A stretch of 64,000 nt of DNA. It comes from Pseudomonadota bacterium. GTDB taxonomy: Bacteria; Pseudomonadota; Gammaproteobacteria; Burkholderiales; Burkholderiaceae_C. The notes beneath the pieces were generated by a model. The model was not told where the DNA came from and did no database searches. It worked only from the letters and a program-made list of their open reading frames with translations. The stretch covers positions 124,001 to 188,000 of the forward strand of contig JAKARB010000003.1 of NCBI GenBank assembly GCA_021819435.1, in the 5' to 3' direction. This document shows, one piece after another, positions 34,600 to 42,426 of the stretch. The stretch's first letter is position 1. Every line of letters begins with the position of its first letter. The position numbers were made by a program, and so were the translations under genes.

Positions 34600-36755
34600 G
34601 CCATCGCACGCATCGCCCTCGCTCCCAGTTGAAGTACCCATCGCTTTCAACCGTGGCGCGGGCATGCCTGCTGCTCGGCATCTCGCTGCTCTTCTCCCAT
34701 GCCACGGCGCAGTCCAGCCGCGACGAGGACGAGCTCGCCGCGTCATTGGGTGACCGCGTCGTCACCCAGCCAGCCGAAGTCAGCATCGCGACCGGGCGCA
34801 TGCAGCCGCTGCGCCGCGCTCCGGCCGTGGCCAGCGTCGTCACCGCCGAAGACATTTCGCGCACCGGCGCCACCGACCTCGACGAGGTGATGGAGACCGT
34901 GCCCGGGGTGCACGTCAGCCGCAACGTCCAGGCCTACAACCCGCTCTACATCATCCGGGGCATCTACGGCCAGTTCAACCCGCAGACCTTGGTGCTGCTC
35001 GATGGCATGCCGCTGACGATGCAGTTCATCGGTAACCGTGGCAACGGTTGGGCTGGCATGCCACTGGAGAACATCGCCCGCGTCGAGGTGATCCGTGGCC
35101 CCGGCTCGGCCATGTACGGTGCCGATGCCTACGCCGGCGTCATCAACCTCGTCACCAAAGACGCCAGCGACATCCAGGGCACCGAGGTCGGCGCACGCGT
35201 GGGCAGCTTCCAGTCACGCAGCGCCTGGGCCCTGCATGGCGGGCAATGGGGTCCCTGGGAAGTGGCGGCCTACCTGCAACACGCACAGACCGATGGCGAC
35301 AACCCCACCATCGCCTCGGACGCCCAGACCCAGTTCGACGCCAGCTATGGCACCAACGCCAGCCTCGCACCCGGACCAGTGCAAATGGGGCATCGCATGC
35401 TCGACGGGCAACTGAGCCTGAAATGGGGTCACGCGCAAATCCGCCTTGGTCACCTCGGGCGCGATCAGATCGGGCTCGGTGGCGGCACCGCCAGTTCGCT
35501 CGACCCATCCAGCCATGGCCGCACTGATCGCACCTACATCGGCTTCGCCCTCAACGACCTGCCCCTGAACCAGGACTGGCGACTCCAGGCCCACCTCACG
35601 GGCCTGTACTTCACCGCCCAGCACGACCCCTTGCTGCTCTACCCGGCCGGAGCTTGGGGAGGCACCTTCCCCAACGGCATGTATGGATCGCCCAACACCT
35701 GGGAACGGCAGTGGCGCGGCACCGCCATGGCCACCTACAGCGGCTGGTCCGACCACCTGGTCAGCATCGGCGCGGGGCACGAGGACCTGAACCTCTACCG
35801 CACCCGCGAGTTCAAGAACTTCGCCCTGTCCTCCAGCGGCCCCCCCACGCCCCTCGGCGACGGCTCCGTCGTCGAGATCCCCGTCGATGAATCCTTCCTG
35901 AAGCCGCACCGCCGCAGGGTCGACTACCTCATCCTGCAAGACGAGTGGAACCTCGTACGCGACTGGACCCTCACCACCGGCCTGCGCCACGACCGCTACT
36001 CCGACGTCGGCTCGACCACCAACCCCCGCATCGCCCTCGTCTGGGACACCAGCCTCGACCTGACCACCAAGCTGCTGCATGGCCGCGCCTTCCGCGCGCC
36101 AGCCTTCATGGAGCTCTACAGCATCAACAACCCCGTGCTGCGCGGCAACCCCGACCTCAAGCCAGAAACCATCCAGACCACCGAGCTGGCCTTCTCATGG
36201 CAGGCCCGCACCGACACCCTGTTGCAACTGAGCCTGTTCCGCTACGGCATGAGCAACATCATCGCGCCCACCGGCAGCCCCCAGGTGTTCCAGAACACCG
36301 GCCGACAGACCGGATCTGGCTTCGAACTCGAAGGCCGCCACGACTTGAGCCACGCCCTCAGCCTATCGGGCAACTACGCCTGGCAGCGCTCCGTCGACAA
36401 GGCCAGCGGCGACGACGCAGGCTACGCCCCGCGCCACCACCTCTACGGACGCGCCGACTGGCGCTGGGACAGCGGCTGGCAGTGGAGCAGCCAAGTCAAC
36501 CATGTCGCCGGCCGCCGCCGACCGCCCGGCGACACCCGCGAGCCCGTGCGCGACCAGACCACGCTCGACCTGACCCTGCGCTCGCCCCGCTCAACCTCGG
36601 GCTGGGAGTTCCGCGCCTCGGTGCGCAACCTCTTCGATGCAAAAGTGGAAGAACCCAGCCTTTACTCGCCCGGTGACGCCATCCCCGTGCTGGTGCCCGG
36701 CGACCTGCCGATGGCGGGCCGGTCGTTCTTCGTGCAACTCAGCCTGCAGATGTGA
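34596..36755 (+). CDS. TonB-dependent outer-membrane receptor
   Basis: 719 residues. A signal peptide ends near residue 38 (H-A-T-A-Q). The plug domain follows (A-S-V-V-T-A-E-D-I-S-R-T-G-A-T-D-L-D, R-V-E-V-I-R-G-P-G-S-A-M-Y-G), then a long beta-barrel. The last residues F-F-V-Q-L-S-L-Q-M end in Met rather than the usual Phe, one residue past an otherwise normal final strand. It resembles colicin/vitamin B12/siderophore-type receptors; the ligand is not evident. Start and stop codons overlap with the kinase gene, linking uptake with sensing. Confidence 0.93.
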   Translation: MSHRTHRPRSQLKYPSLSTVARACLLLGISLLFSHATAQSSRDEDELAASLGDRVVTQPAEVSIATGRMQPLRRAPAVASVVTAEDISRTGATDLDEVMETVPGVHVSRNVQAYNPLYIIRGIYGQFNPQTLVLLDGMPLTMQFIGNRGNGWAGMPLENIARVEVIRGPGSAMYGADAYAGVINLVTKDASDIQGTEVGARVGSFQSRSAWALHGGQWGPWEVAAYLQHAQTDGDNPTIASDAQTQFDASYGTNASLAPGPVQMGHRMLDGQLSLKWGHAQIRLGHLGRDQIGLGGGTASSLDPSSHGRTDRTYIGFALNDLPLNQDWRLQAHLTGLYFTAQHDPLLLYPAGAWGGTFPNGMYGSPNTWERQWRGTAMATYSGWSDHLVSIGAGHEDLNLYRTREFKNFALSSSGPPTPLGDGSVVEIPVDESFLKPHRRRVDYLILQDEWNLVRDWTLTTGLRHDRYSDVGSTTNPRIALVWDTSLDLTTKLLHGRAFRAPAFMELYSINNPVLRGNPDLKPETIQTTELAFSWQARTDTLLQLSLFRYGMSNIIAPTGSPQVFQNTGRQTGSGFELEGRHDLSHALSLSGNYAWQRSVDKASGDDAGYAPRHHLYGRADWRWDSGWQWSSQVNHVAGRRRPPGDTREPVRDQTTLDLTLRSPRSTSGWEFRASVRNLFDAKVEEPSLYSPGDAIPVLVPGDLPMAGRSFFVQLSLQM

Positions 36756-36789
36756 GCACATGAGGACATGAGCACGTGAGGATGTGAGC
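36753..36789. repeat. 16-base imperfect tandem repeat at the receptor stop codon
   Basis: Units TGAGCACATGAGGACA (36753-36768) and TGAGCACGTGAGGATG (36769-36784) are followed by a partial TGAGC. The first TGA is the receptor stop codon. The units differ at three positions. It may be replication slippage with no function. Confidence 0.5.
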
Positions 36790-36831
36790 CCCGGTCGCCC
36801 ACACCCACGCCCACCTGAGCGGACAGCCACC

Positions 36832-36882
36832 TTGACACACCTAGGACAAATGACCTAGATTGATGATTAGGACATTTGTCCT
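36832..36882 (+). promoter_or_regulatory. Promoter with two operators for the tetR-yciI-tag operon
   Basis: A -35 TTGACA (36832-36837) and -10 TAGATT (36856-36861) are 18 bases apart. The near-palindrome AGGACAAATGACCT (36843-36856) lies between them, and AGGACATTTGTCCT (36869-36882), with perfect 6-base arms, covers the expected start of transcription. This is the arrangement of a self-repressing TetR-type regulator, which is the next gene. Confidence 0.75.
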
Positions 36883-36901
36883 GATCGCATCCAGGCATGA
36901 C

Positions 36902-37516
36902 ATGTCTTCCACCAGCTCGCCCGTCGGCTCCCCCATCAGCACCCGCGACCGCATCGTCGAACTCGCCGACCAGCTCTTCTACGAACGCGGCTACGAACAC
37001 ACCTCCTTCGCCGACATCGCCGCCGCGGTGAACCTGTCGCGCGGCAACTTCTATCACCACTTCAAGGCCAAGGACGACATCCTCGACGCCGTCATCGAGC
37101 TGCGTCGCCAACGCACGCAAGCCATGCTCGACCGCTGGGCCGCCGAGGCGCCCACGCCCGTGGCCCGCATCAGCCGCTTCATCCACATGATGGTGATGAA
37201 CGGCAGCAAGATCCGCCGACACGGCTGCCCCGTGGGCACGCTGTGCACCGAACTGGCCAAGCTCGAACACCCGGCCCTGCCTCGCGCCAACCACCTCTTC
37301 ATCCTCTTTCGCCAATGGCTGGCCCGCCAGTTCACCGAGCTGGGCCGCACCCACCAGGCCGACACGCTGGCCATGCACCTGCTGGCGCGCAGCCAGGGCA
37401 TCGCGACCCTGGCCAACGCCTTCGACGACGAAGCCTTCATCCACCAGGAAGTCGAGTCGCTGCTGAAGTGGCTGCACGACACCGCCACCGCAACCCAGGC
37501 CAGCCAAGGGAGCTGA
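36902..37516 (+). CDS. TetR-family transcriptional repressor
   Basis: 204 residues with the start at 36902; a longer in-frame start would lie inside the promoter/operator. The DNA-binding domain has T-S-F-A-D-I-A-A-A-V-N-L-S-R-G-N-F-Y-H-H-F-K-A-K-D-D-I, the classic TetR helix-turn-helix. The C-terminal ligand domain contains R-R-H-G-C-P-V-G-T-L-C, with two Cys that could sense thiol-reactive compounds. It probably represses its own operon through the two palindromes just upstream. Confidence 0.93.
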   Translation: MSSTSSPVGSPISTRDRIVELADQLFYERGYEHTSFADIAAAVNLSRGNFYHHFKAKDDILDAVIELRRQRTQAMLDRWAAEAPTPVARISRFIHMMVMNGSKIRRHGCPVGTLCTELAKLEHPALPRANHLFILFRQWLARQFTELGRTHQADTLAMHLLARSQGIATLANAFDDEAFIHQEVESLLKWLHDTATATQASQGS

Positions 37517-37517
37517 C

Positions 37518-37814
37518 ATGTTCATCGTGCTGTTGAAGTTTTCAGACCAACGCTCGCGCGCCGCCGAGTGGATGCAGGCCCACCAGGCATGGCTTCAAAA
37601 AGGCTTCGACGAAGGCGTCTTCCTGGCTTCCGGCAGCCTCGCCGAAAAGCAGGGCGGCTGCATCCTGGCCCAAGGCACCGACCTGAACGGCTTGCAACAC
37701 CGACTGGCCGACGACCCTTTCGTGGCGCATGGCGTCGTTAGATCCGAGGTGATCGAGGTCAGCATCTCCAAAGCCCATCCCGCAATGGCAAGCCTGCTGG
37801 GAATCGGCGCATGA
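37518..37814 (+). CDS. YciI-like protein
   Basis: 98 residues of the YCII fold: M-F-I-V-L-L-K-F-S-D at the start, a central H-Q-A-W-L-Q-K-G-F-D-E-G-V-F-L-A-S-G and Q-G-G-C-I-L-A. YciI-type proteins are small and possibly catalytic with a conserved His-Asp pair, but their substrates are unknown. It starts one base after the TetR stop and overlaps tag by four bases (ATGA), so it is under the same control. Confidence 0.85.
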   Translation: MFIVLLKFSDQRSRAAEWMQAHQAWLQKGFDEGVFLASGSLAEKQGGCILAQGTDLNGLQHRLADDPFVAHGVVRSEVIEVSISKAHPAMASLLGIGA

Positions 37815-38452
37815 CCGCCCCGTCCACATCGCCCGACGGCCGAACCCGATGCCGCTGGTGCGCTGGCGCCCCCGAGTTCCTGCCCTACCACGATCGCGAG
37901 TGGGGGTTCCCGGTGGCCGATGACCTCCGCCTGTTCGAAAAGCTCTGCCTCGAAGGCTTCCAGTCGGGACTGAGCTGGCGCACGATCCTGAACAAGCGTG
38001 AGGGCTTTCGCCAAGCCTTTGCCGGGTTCGACTTCCAACGAGTCGCGCGCTTCACCGAATCAGACGTGAACCGCCTGCTGCAAGACCCGGGCATCGTGCG
38101 CCACAGAGGCAAGATCGAAGCCGTCATCCACAACGCCGCGCGGGCTCAGGAACTGGTGGCCGAAGCCGGCTCACTGGCCGCTTTCTTCTGGGCCTTCGAG
38201 CCCCGCGCAGAAAACCTGCCCGAACCCCAGACCGCCTCCACCACGCCCGAATCCATCGCCCTATCGAAAGAACTCAAGCGCCGGGGATGGAAGTTCGTGG
38301 GGCCCACCACCGTGTTCGCCTTCATGCAGGCCATGGGACTGGTCAACGACCACGCCATCGGCTGCGAGTGGCGACAGCAGGCGGCCGATGCGCGAGCGGG
38401 ATTTCAGGTACCGCCCCACCGGGGGTATTTACGTCACCGGGATACTGTATAG
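37811..38452 (+). CDS. tag: DNA-3-methyladenine glycosylase I
   Basis: 213 residues. It removes 3-methyladenine from alkylated DNA. The family landmarks are R-C-R-W-C at the N-terminus and Y-H-D-R-E-W-G-F-P, both zinc-site parts, then L-C-L-E-G-F-Q-S-G-L-S-W, the helix-hairpin-helix region and the C-terminal V-N-D-H-A-I-G-C-E-W with the remaining zinc ligands. It overlaps the YciI-like gene. A LexA-type box overlaps its last codons but serves the next gene. Confidence 0.95.
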   Translation: MTAPSTSPDGRTRCRWCAGAPEFLPYHDREWGFPVADDLRLFEKLCLEGFQSGLSWRTILNKREGFRQAFAGFDFQRVARFTESDVNRLLQDPGIVRHRGKIEAVIHNAARAQELVAEAGSLAAFFWAFEPRAENLPEPQTASTTPESIALSKELKRRGWKFVGPTTVFAFMQAMGLVNDHAIGCEWRQQAADARAGFQVPPHRGYLRHRDTV

Positions 38453-38460
38453 AATCACAG
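38428..38460 (+). promoter_or_regulatory. LexA box and promoter for the ImmA-like gene
   Basis: CTGTATAGAATCACAG (38445-38460) is a consensus CTGT-N8-ACAG SOS box, preceded by TA as in the enterobacterial consensus. It covers the -10 hexamer TAGAAT (38450-38455), 16 bases from a TTTACG -35 (38428-38433). LexA bound here would block transcription of the two genes that follow, after a leader of about 110 bases. Confidence 0.7.
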
Positions 38461-38574
38461 CACCAAGGGCCATCTGAACCTCACAAGGCTTGCAACCCGT
38501 TCATCTGCAACCATTTGGTTTAAAGTCATTCACTGTCCTGCCCTCCGAGGACCCACGAGACGGGAGGCTCATCA

Positions 38575-39081
38575 ATGTCGGCATCTTCATTTGTCCCTTC
38601 GCCCGCGATGGCGGCCACCCAGGTTCTCCAGCAGCACTGGAACGGACAATTGCCTGTTGATCTCGCGGCGATTGCCCAACGCATGGGCGTCGCCATCCGT
38701 TCTCGCTCGCCTTTTGAAGAACCCTCGTTCCCCTACAGCGGTTACTTCGAACAGACGCCTTCAGGGCCCTGCATCCACGTCAACATCGGCGAGCCTCCCG
38801 TGCGCCAAAGGTTCACGGTTGCACATGAACTGGGTCACTACGTTCTGGGTCACAAGGATTCACCTCGCGACTCTGCCCAGAATTTCGGGTCGGGCGTGGC
38901 CGATCCCCTGGAACGGGCTGCCAACCAGTTTGCCGCAGAGCTGCTGATGCCGTCCGACGCGGTTCGGCGTGTTGTCGCAAGCGGCCAGTTCAGTTCGGTC
39001 AATGAGCTGGCCCAAGCCTTCCAGGTATCGGGCGTCGCCATGGGGTACAGGCTCAACAACCTCCAGTTGTCCAGCCTCTGA
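38575..39081 (+). CDS. ImmA/IrrE-family metallo-endopeptidase
   Basis: 168 residues. The gluzincin motif H84-E-L-G-H88 follows R-F-T-V-A, and E-R-A-A-N-Q-F-A-A-E-L-L-M-P supplies the third ligand; a short helical domain ends the protein. ImmA/IrrE proteases cleave repressors in mobile elements or DNA-damage responses. No partner repressor of the Xre type is encoded beside it, which is unusual. A GGGAGG site 9 bases upstream fixes the start. It is followed by an unknown membrane protein after a single base, and the SOS box upstream suggests induction by DNA damage. Confidence 0.88.
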   Translation: MSASSFVPSPAMAATQVLQQHWNGQLPVDLAAIAQRMGVAIRSRSPFEEPSFPYSGYFEQTPSGPCIHVNIGEPPVRQRFTVAHELGHYVLGHKDSPRDSAQNFGSGVADPLERAANQFAAELLMPSDAVRRVVASGQFSSVNELAQAFQVSGVAMGYRLNNLQLSSL

Positions 39082-39082
39082 G

Positions 39083-39823
39083 ATGAGCGACGACGATAAA
39101 AATCCGCAAGGGCCCAAGAGCCAGGGGGGCGCGATTCAGGGCCTTGATCTCAGCAGCGATCCGCCCCCCTCACTCTCTGGCAGGCAGCCAGGGTCAGCGT
39201 CTGGCGCCAAAGCCATCGACAAGGCCAACAATGTCCTTGACGACTCCAAGGCAAGACGCCATTTCCGATGGCTGGCCATGGCCGCTGGCAGCATCACACT
39301 GGCTGCGCTCATTTTCGCCATGCTCAGAACGGTGTGCTCCTTTGTCGCCCATGTTGAGAGCATCAGCAATGCCCTGGACAAGCTGCACCCCATCGCAGTC
39401 ACAGCAACCACAGCGATGCCGGCACCCGCATCAGGCACGAGTGGCGCAAGCAGTCCGACACGCGCAAGTGCCCCGCAAAAGGTTGCCTCGAATCCCGCTG
39501 GAAAAACCAGTGAACCTGCTGCGACTGCCCAGCAGCCCATGGCGCAAACCTACCTTGAGTCCAGCCTGAAAACGATTGCGACATCGGTTGTGGCGATCAC
39601 ATCCATCCTCGTCGTTGCCATCACCGTGCTCGCCATCGCGTTCATCCGCTCAACGTTCACACTGACGCTGCCGTTTGAAAGCAACTCATCCAAAAGTGAC
39701 GACAGCCCTCCTGAGCCACAGAAGCCGCTGGAGATCACTTTGCCTGGCATCGAGATGCTCAAAGCCGCCGGAGATGCCCTCGCAACCGTGCTCAAGGGCC
39801 TGCCAGGTTCTGGCAAAACATAG
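39083..39823 (+). CDS. Unknown two-helix membrane protein with C-terminal P-loop-like motif
   Basis: 246 residues, no family recognised. A polar N-terminus (1-60) leads to transmembrane helix 1 (about 63-82). A Ser/Ala/Thr/Pro-rich stretch of about 80 residues, probably periplasmic and disordered, reaches helix 2 (about 166-188), and a cytoplasmic tail of 58 residues ends in G-L-P-G-S-G-K-T and then a stop. That ending is a perfect Walker A motif with nothing behind it, so the protein could be a truncated ATPase or the match could be chance. It is coupled to the ImmA-like gene. Confidence 0.75.
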   Translation: MSDDDKNPQGPKSQGGAIQGLDLSSDPPPSLSGRQPGSASGAKAIDKANNVLDDSKARRHFRWLAMAAGSITLAALIFAMLRTVCSFVAHVESISNALDKLHPIAVTATTAMPAPASGTSGASSPTRASAPQKVASNPAGKTSEPAATAQQPMAQTYLESSLKTIATSVVAITSILVVAITVLAIAFIRSTFTLTLPFESNSSKSDDSPPEPQKPLEITLPGIEMLKAAGDALATVLKGLPGSGKT

Positions 39824-39911
39824 CTCAGCTGCAGGCTTTGCGCTTGACCCGACCCGAGGCAACGCGCCCGATGCTCTGGTGGCATGCATGCGCTTTTTCA
39901 AACCGACCATG

Positions 39912-39941
39912 AAAAAAGCACCTGCCCGTGAGAGCAAGTGC
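39912..39941 (-). terminator. Probable terminator of tRNA-Arg
   Basis: On the minus strand a 7-bp stem (GCACTTG pairing with CAGGTGC, one mismatch) is followed by a run of six T. It lies 20 bases past the tRNA 3' end. Confidence 0.5.
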
Positions 39942-39961
39942 CTGATTCCATCGACATTCTG

Positions 39962-40037
39962 TGGCGCGCCCGGCTGGGATCGAACCAGCAACCCCTGCCT
40001 TCGGAGGGCAGTACTCTATCCATTGAGCTACGGGCGC
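39962..40037 (-). tRNA. tRNA-Arg(CCG)
   Basis: A 76-base tRNA with CCA encoded. The acceptor arms GCGCCCG/CGGGCGC pair fully, the anticodon stem CTGCC/GGCAG encloses the loop with anticodon CCG, and the T-arm has GGTTCGATCC. It reads the Arg codon CGG. Its 3' end faces the ImmA-like/membrane-protein module, the side where integrating elements usually insert. Confidence 0.97.
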
Positions 40038-40060
40038 AGCACTTCATATTCTAGCAGTGC

Positions 40061-40081
40061 GACCCCATATAATTCGGGGTC
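40061..40081 (+). promoter_or_regulatory. -10 box inside a palindrome, cytochrome c promoter
   Basis: A perfect TATAAT (40068-40073) sits inside GACCCC-N9-GGGGTC (40061-40081), 34 bases before the cytochrome start. A repressor bound to the palindrome would cover the -10. On the other strand a TAGAAT (40048-40053) fits the tRNA-Arg promoter, so two promoters are back to back here. Confidence 0.5.
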
Positions 40082-40107
40082 TATTCCACCCAAGCCCACA
40101 ACACCCC

Positions 40108-40656
40108 ATGAGCCAAGCGCCTCAATCCCAAGAGTCTGGCCACCAAGGCCCGATCAGCACACCGCAGCAACTGATCGCCGCCGTCCTTGCCGCCTTCGTG
40201 GTGCCGGTCGCGATCATCGTCCTGTTGGTCAGCTATGTCTCTTCGGCCAACAAGTCGGCTGCTGGCAGCGACGCCCTGAGCCCGCAAGCCGTGTCGCAGC
40301 GCATCATGCCCGTGGGTTCGGTGGAGATCAAACTGGCGTCGGCCAACGCCGGCCCTCGCTCGGGTGAAGAGGTGTACAAGGGCTCGTGCGTGAACTGCCA
40401 TGGCGCAGGCATGCTGGGCGCCCCCAAGTTCGGCGACGCTGGCGCCTGGGGTCCGCGCATCGGCCAAGGCGAAGCCAAGCTGCTTGAGCACGCCCTGAAG
40501 GGCTTCAACGCCATGCCCCCGCAAGGTGGCGGCGATTTCTCCGACCTCGAAGTCCACCGCGCCATGGTCTACATGGCCAACAACGGTGGCGCCAAATTCG
40601 CCGAACCGGCTGCCCCCGCCGCTTCGGGTTCGGCCGAAGCCGCTTCCGCGCCCTGA
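40108..40656 (+). CDS. Membrane-anchored cytochrome c5-family protein
   Basis: 182 residues. One N-terminal transmembrane helix (about 23-45) anchors a single periplasmic haem domain. The haem motif is C-V-N-C-H in Y-K-G-S-C-V-N-C-H-G-A-G-M, and the Met ligand is in F-N-A-M-P-P-Q-G-G. A short Ala/Pro/Ser-rich tail ends the protein. Class I cytochromes of this kind shuttle electrons to terminal oxidases. It is followed by a good intrinsic terminator. Confidence 0.94.
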   Translation: MSQAPQSQESGHQGPISTPQQLIAAVLAAFVVPVAIIVLLVSYVSSANKSAAGSDALSPQAVSQRIMPVGSVEIKLASANAGPRSGEEVYKGSCVNCHGAGMLGAPKFGDAGAWGPRIGQGEAKLLEHALKGFNAMPPQGGGDFSDLEVHRAMVYMANNGGAKFAEPAAPAASGSAEAASAP

Positions 40657-40678
40657 TCAGGCCCGCCCCTGAAACACC

Positions 40679-40707
40679 GAACCGGCCCGTGAGGCCGGTT
40701 CTTGTTT
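40679..40707 (+). terminator. Intrinsic terminator after the cytochrome c gene
   Basis: GAACCGGCC, loop CGTGA, GGCCGGTTC, then TTGTTT: a perfect 9-bp GC-rich stem with a T-rich tail, 23 bases after the stop codon. Confidence 0.85.
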
Positions 40708-40786
40708 GCGCGAACAGCACAAGCCGGGCCGCCAAGAGGTGTCTTCATGCCTCCGGTGTGCGCCCTCTTAGCCCAGCAGCCGCCCG

Positions 40787-41377
40787 TCATGCAGCACCTG
40801 ATGCTTGCTGCGGCCTCAAGACAAAGCCGAAACGCTGCGGCAGCTCAGCAGCGGCGATTTCCTTGGGCTCCCACCCTCGGGCTTCGATGAGGTCGGCGGC
40901 CACCTCCATGTCGAGCGAACGCACCACGCCCAGGCCGTGCTCGGTGTCGAGGTAGAGGTGGCCGTGCTCGTCGAGCCAGTTGCCGCGCACTTCCCGCACC
41001 AGTTGGTGGGTGTGCGTCTCCACCAAGAAGCCCGGGGCGCCGGCCGAGTCCGCCGAAGCGGCGGCATTGGTGGCACTCGCACCCGCCAAGCGCCGCAATC
41101 TGATCACCAGTGGCGCCAGCTCCAGCACCACGTACACGCGTTGCGGCCCGTTCTGGAAGAACCACGCGCCGCGCTCATCGTGCTCGTAGTTGCGCTGGAT
41201 GAACTCGCGCAGCTTATCGTGGGTGACGCGGCTGCCCTTGGATTGGGGAAATGGCCCGGCGGCCTGGGTGTTCGCATCGCGCAGGTACCAGTCGCCACGC
41301 GCGTCCAGGCCCAGCCAGTCGAAACAGTTGGGCACATTGGGCCATTTCTTGATGGCCGCCTTGACGATGTCGTCCAT
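40787..41377 (-). CDS. DUF2946-like conserved hypothetical protein
   Basis: 196 residues starting M-D-D-I-V-K-A-A-I-K-K-W-P-N-V-P-N-C-F-D-W-L-G-L-D. This Trp-rich opening followed by G-D-W-Y-L-R-D and later R-G-N-W-L-D-E-H-G-H-L-Y-L-D-T-E-H-G-L-G is a pattern I associate with a conserved Burkholderiales family annotated as DUF2946; the exact family number is not certain. No signal peptide or membrane helix. It is the last gene of a probable operon with the yheT-like gene, 16 bases downstream. Confidence 0.75.
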   Translation of the reverse strand: MDDIVKAAIKKWPNVPNCFDWLGLDARGDWYLRDANTQAAGPFPQSKGSRVTHDKLREFIQRNYEHDERGAWFFQNGPQRVYVVLELAPLVIRLRRLAGASATNAAASADSAGAPGFLVETHTHQLVREVRGNWLDEHGHLYLDTEHGLGVVRSLDMEVAADLIEARGWEPKEIAAAELPQRFGFVLRPQQASGAA

Positions 41378-41393
41378 GGGTGAATCCGTGTCC

Positions 41394-42413
41394 TCAGAGG
41401 TGTTGCTGGAGCCACGCGCCCACGGCCTGCGGCAGGTCGGCCACGTGGCCGGGGAAGCTGCCCGCCGGAAAACCCACATGCCCACCTTCGTGCGGCTGCC
41501 ACAACGTCACCGCCGGCCCCACTTCACCGCGCGTGGGCAGGCAGGAAGCCGGGATGAACGGGTCGTTGCGGGCGTTGAGCACCAGGGCCGGCACATCGCG
41601 CATGTGCTTCAGGTGGGGTTTGGCCGAGCAGCGCGCCCAGTAATCATGTGCGTCGGCAAAACCGTGGATCGGGGCGGTGAAGGCATTGTCGTAGGCGAGG
41701 AAATCCTCGGATCGGCGAATGGCCTCTGCGTCGGCCAGGTGCGGGAACTGCTGCAGCTTGGCAAGCGCCTTCGGCTTGAGCGACTTGAGGAACATGCGGG
41801 TGTAGACCTGCTTGTTGAACCCCCGGTTGATGGATTCGCTCACCGCCGTCAGGTCCACCGGCGACGACACGGCCGCCACCGCGCGCACGATGCGTGAGGC
41901 CTCGCCGCCAGCCTCCTGGGCCCAGCGCAACAGCATGTTGCCGCCGAGTGAGACGCCTACGGCCAGCATGGGGCCAGGGCGGCGCAAGGCCAGGCGGCGC
42001 AGGATCCAGTCGAGCTCCACGTGGTCGCCCGAGAAGTAGGTGCGCGGCGCACGATTCAGTTCGCCCGAGCAGCCCCGGAAGTGAGGCACGACGAAGTCCC
42101 AGCCGCGCGCGTGCGCCCACAGCGCGAAGGCGCGCGAGTAATGGCTCTGCGACGACCCCTCCAAGCCATGGAAGAGCACCAGCAGCGGCGCGGGCATGGG
42201 GCGATGAGCGGCCCTGGCGTCGGGCTCGGCGGGCAGGAAGTCGAGGTCGATGAAATCGCCATCCGGCGTGTCCCAGCGTTCACGCAGGTAGGACACGGGG
42301 CCGGCATGGCGATCAGGGTGCACGCGGCTGTAGAGCGCCGGCCAGATCGTCTGCACGTTGCCTGCCACCGGGCCGGAGCCGGCGAGCCAGCGGGGGGCGC
42401 GGTAAGCCTGCAT
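41394..42413 (-). CDS. YheT-like alpha/beta hydrolase
   Basis: 339 residues of the COG0429/YheT family. H-L-Q-T-type N-terminus (G-N-V-Q-T-I-W-P-A-L), L-L-V-L-F-H-G-L-E-G-S-S-Q-S-H-Y around the oxyanion hole, nucleophile elbow G-V-S-L-G-G-N-M-L-L-R and C-terminal H-E-G-G-H-V-G-F with the catalytic His are visible. These are esterase-like hydrolases with no fixed physiological substrate. It lies 13 bases after the SnoaL-like gene. Confidence 0.92.
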   Translation of the reverse strand: MQAYRAPRWLAGSGPVAGNVQTIWPALYSRVHPDRHAGPVSYLRERWDTPDGDFIDLDFLPAEPDARAAHRPMPAPLLVLFHGLEGSSQSHYSRAFALWAHARGWDFVVPHFRGCSGELNRAPRTYFSGDHVELDWILRRLALRRPGPMLAVGVSLGGNMLLRWAQEAGGEASRIVRAVAAVSSPVDLTAVSESINRGFNKQVYTRMFLKSLKPKALAKLQQFPHLADAEAIRRSEDFLAYDNAFTAPIHGFADAHDYWARCSAKPHLKHMRDVPALVLNARNDPFIPASCLPTRGEVGPAVTLWQPHEGGHVGFPAGSFPGHVADLPQAVGAWLQQHL

Positions 42414-42426
42414 GATGCCGCCTGCC

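Noticed and set aside
38575..39823. ImmA-like module as a prophage remnant
   Set aside because: No integrase, repressor, structural phage gene or duplicated tRNA end was found. It is kept as a possible island, not as a prophage.
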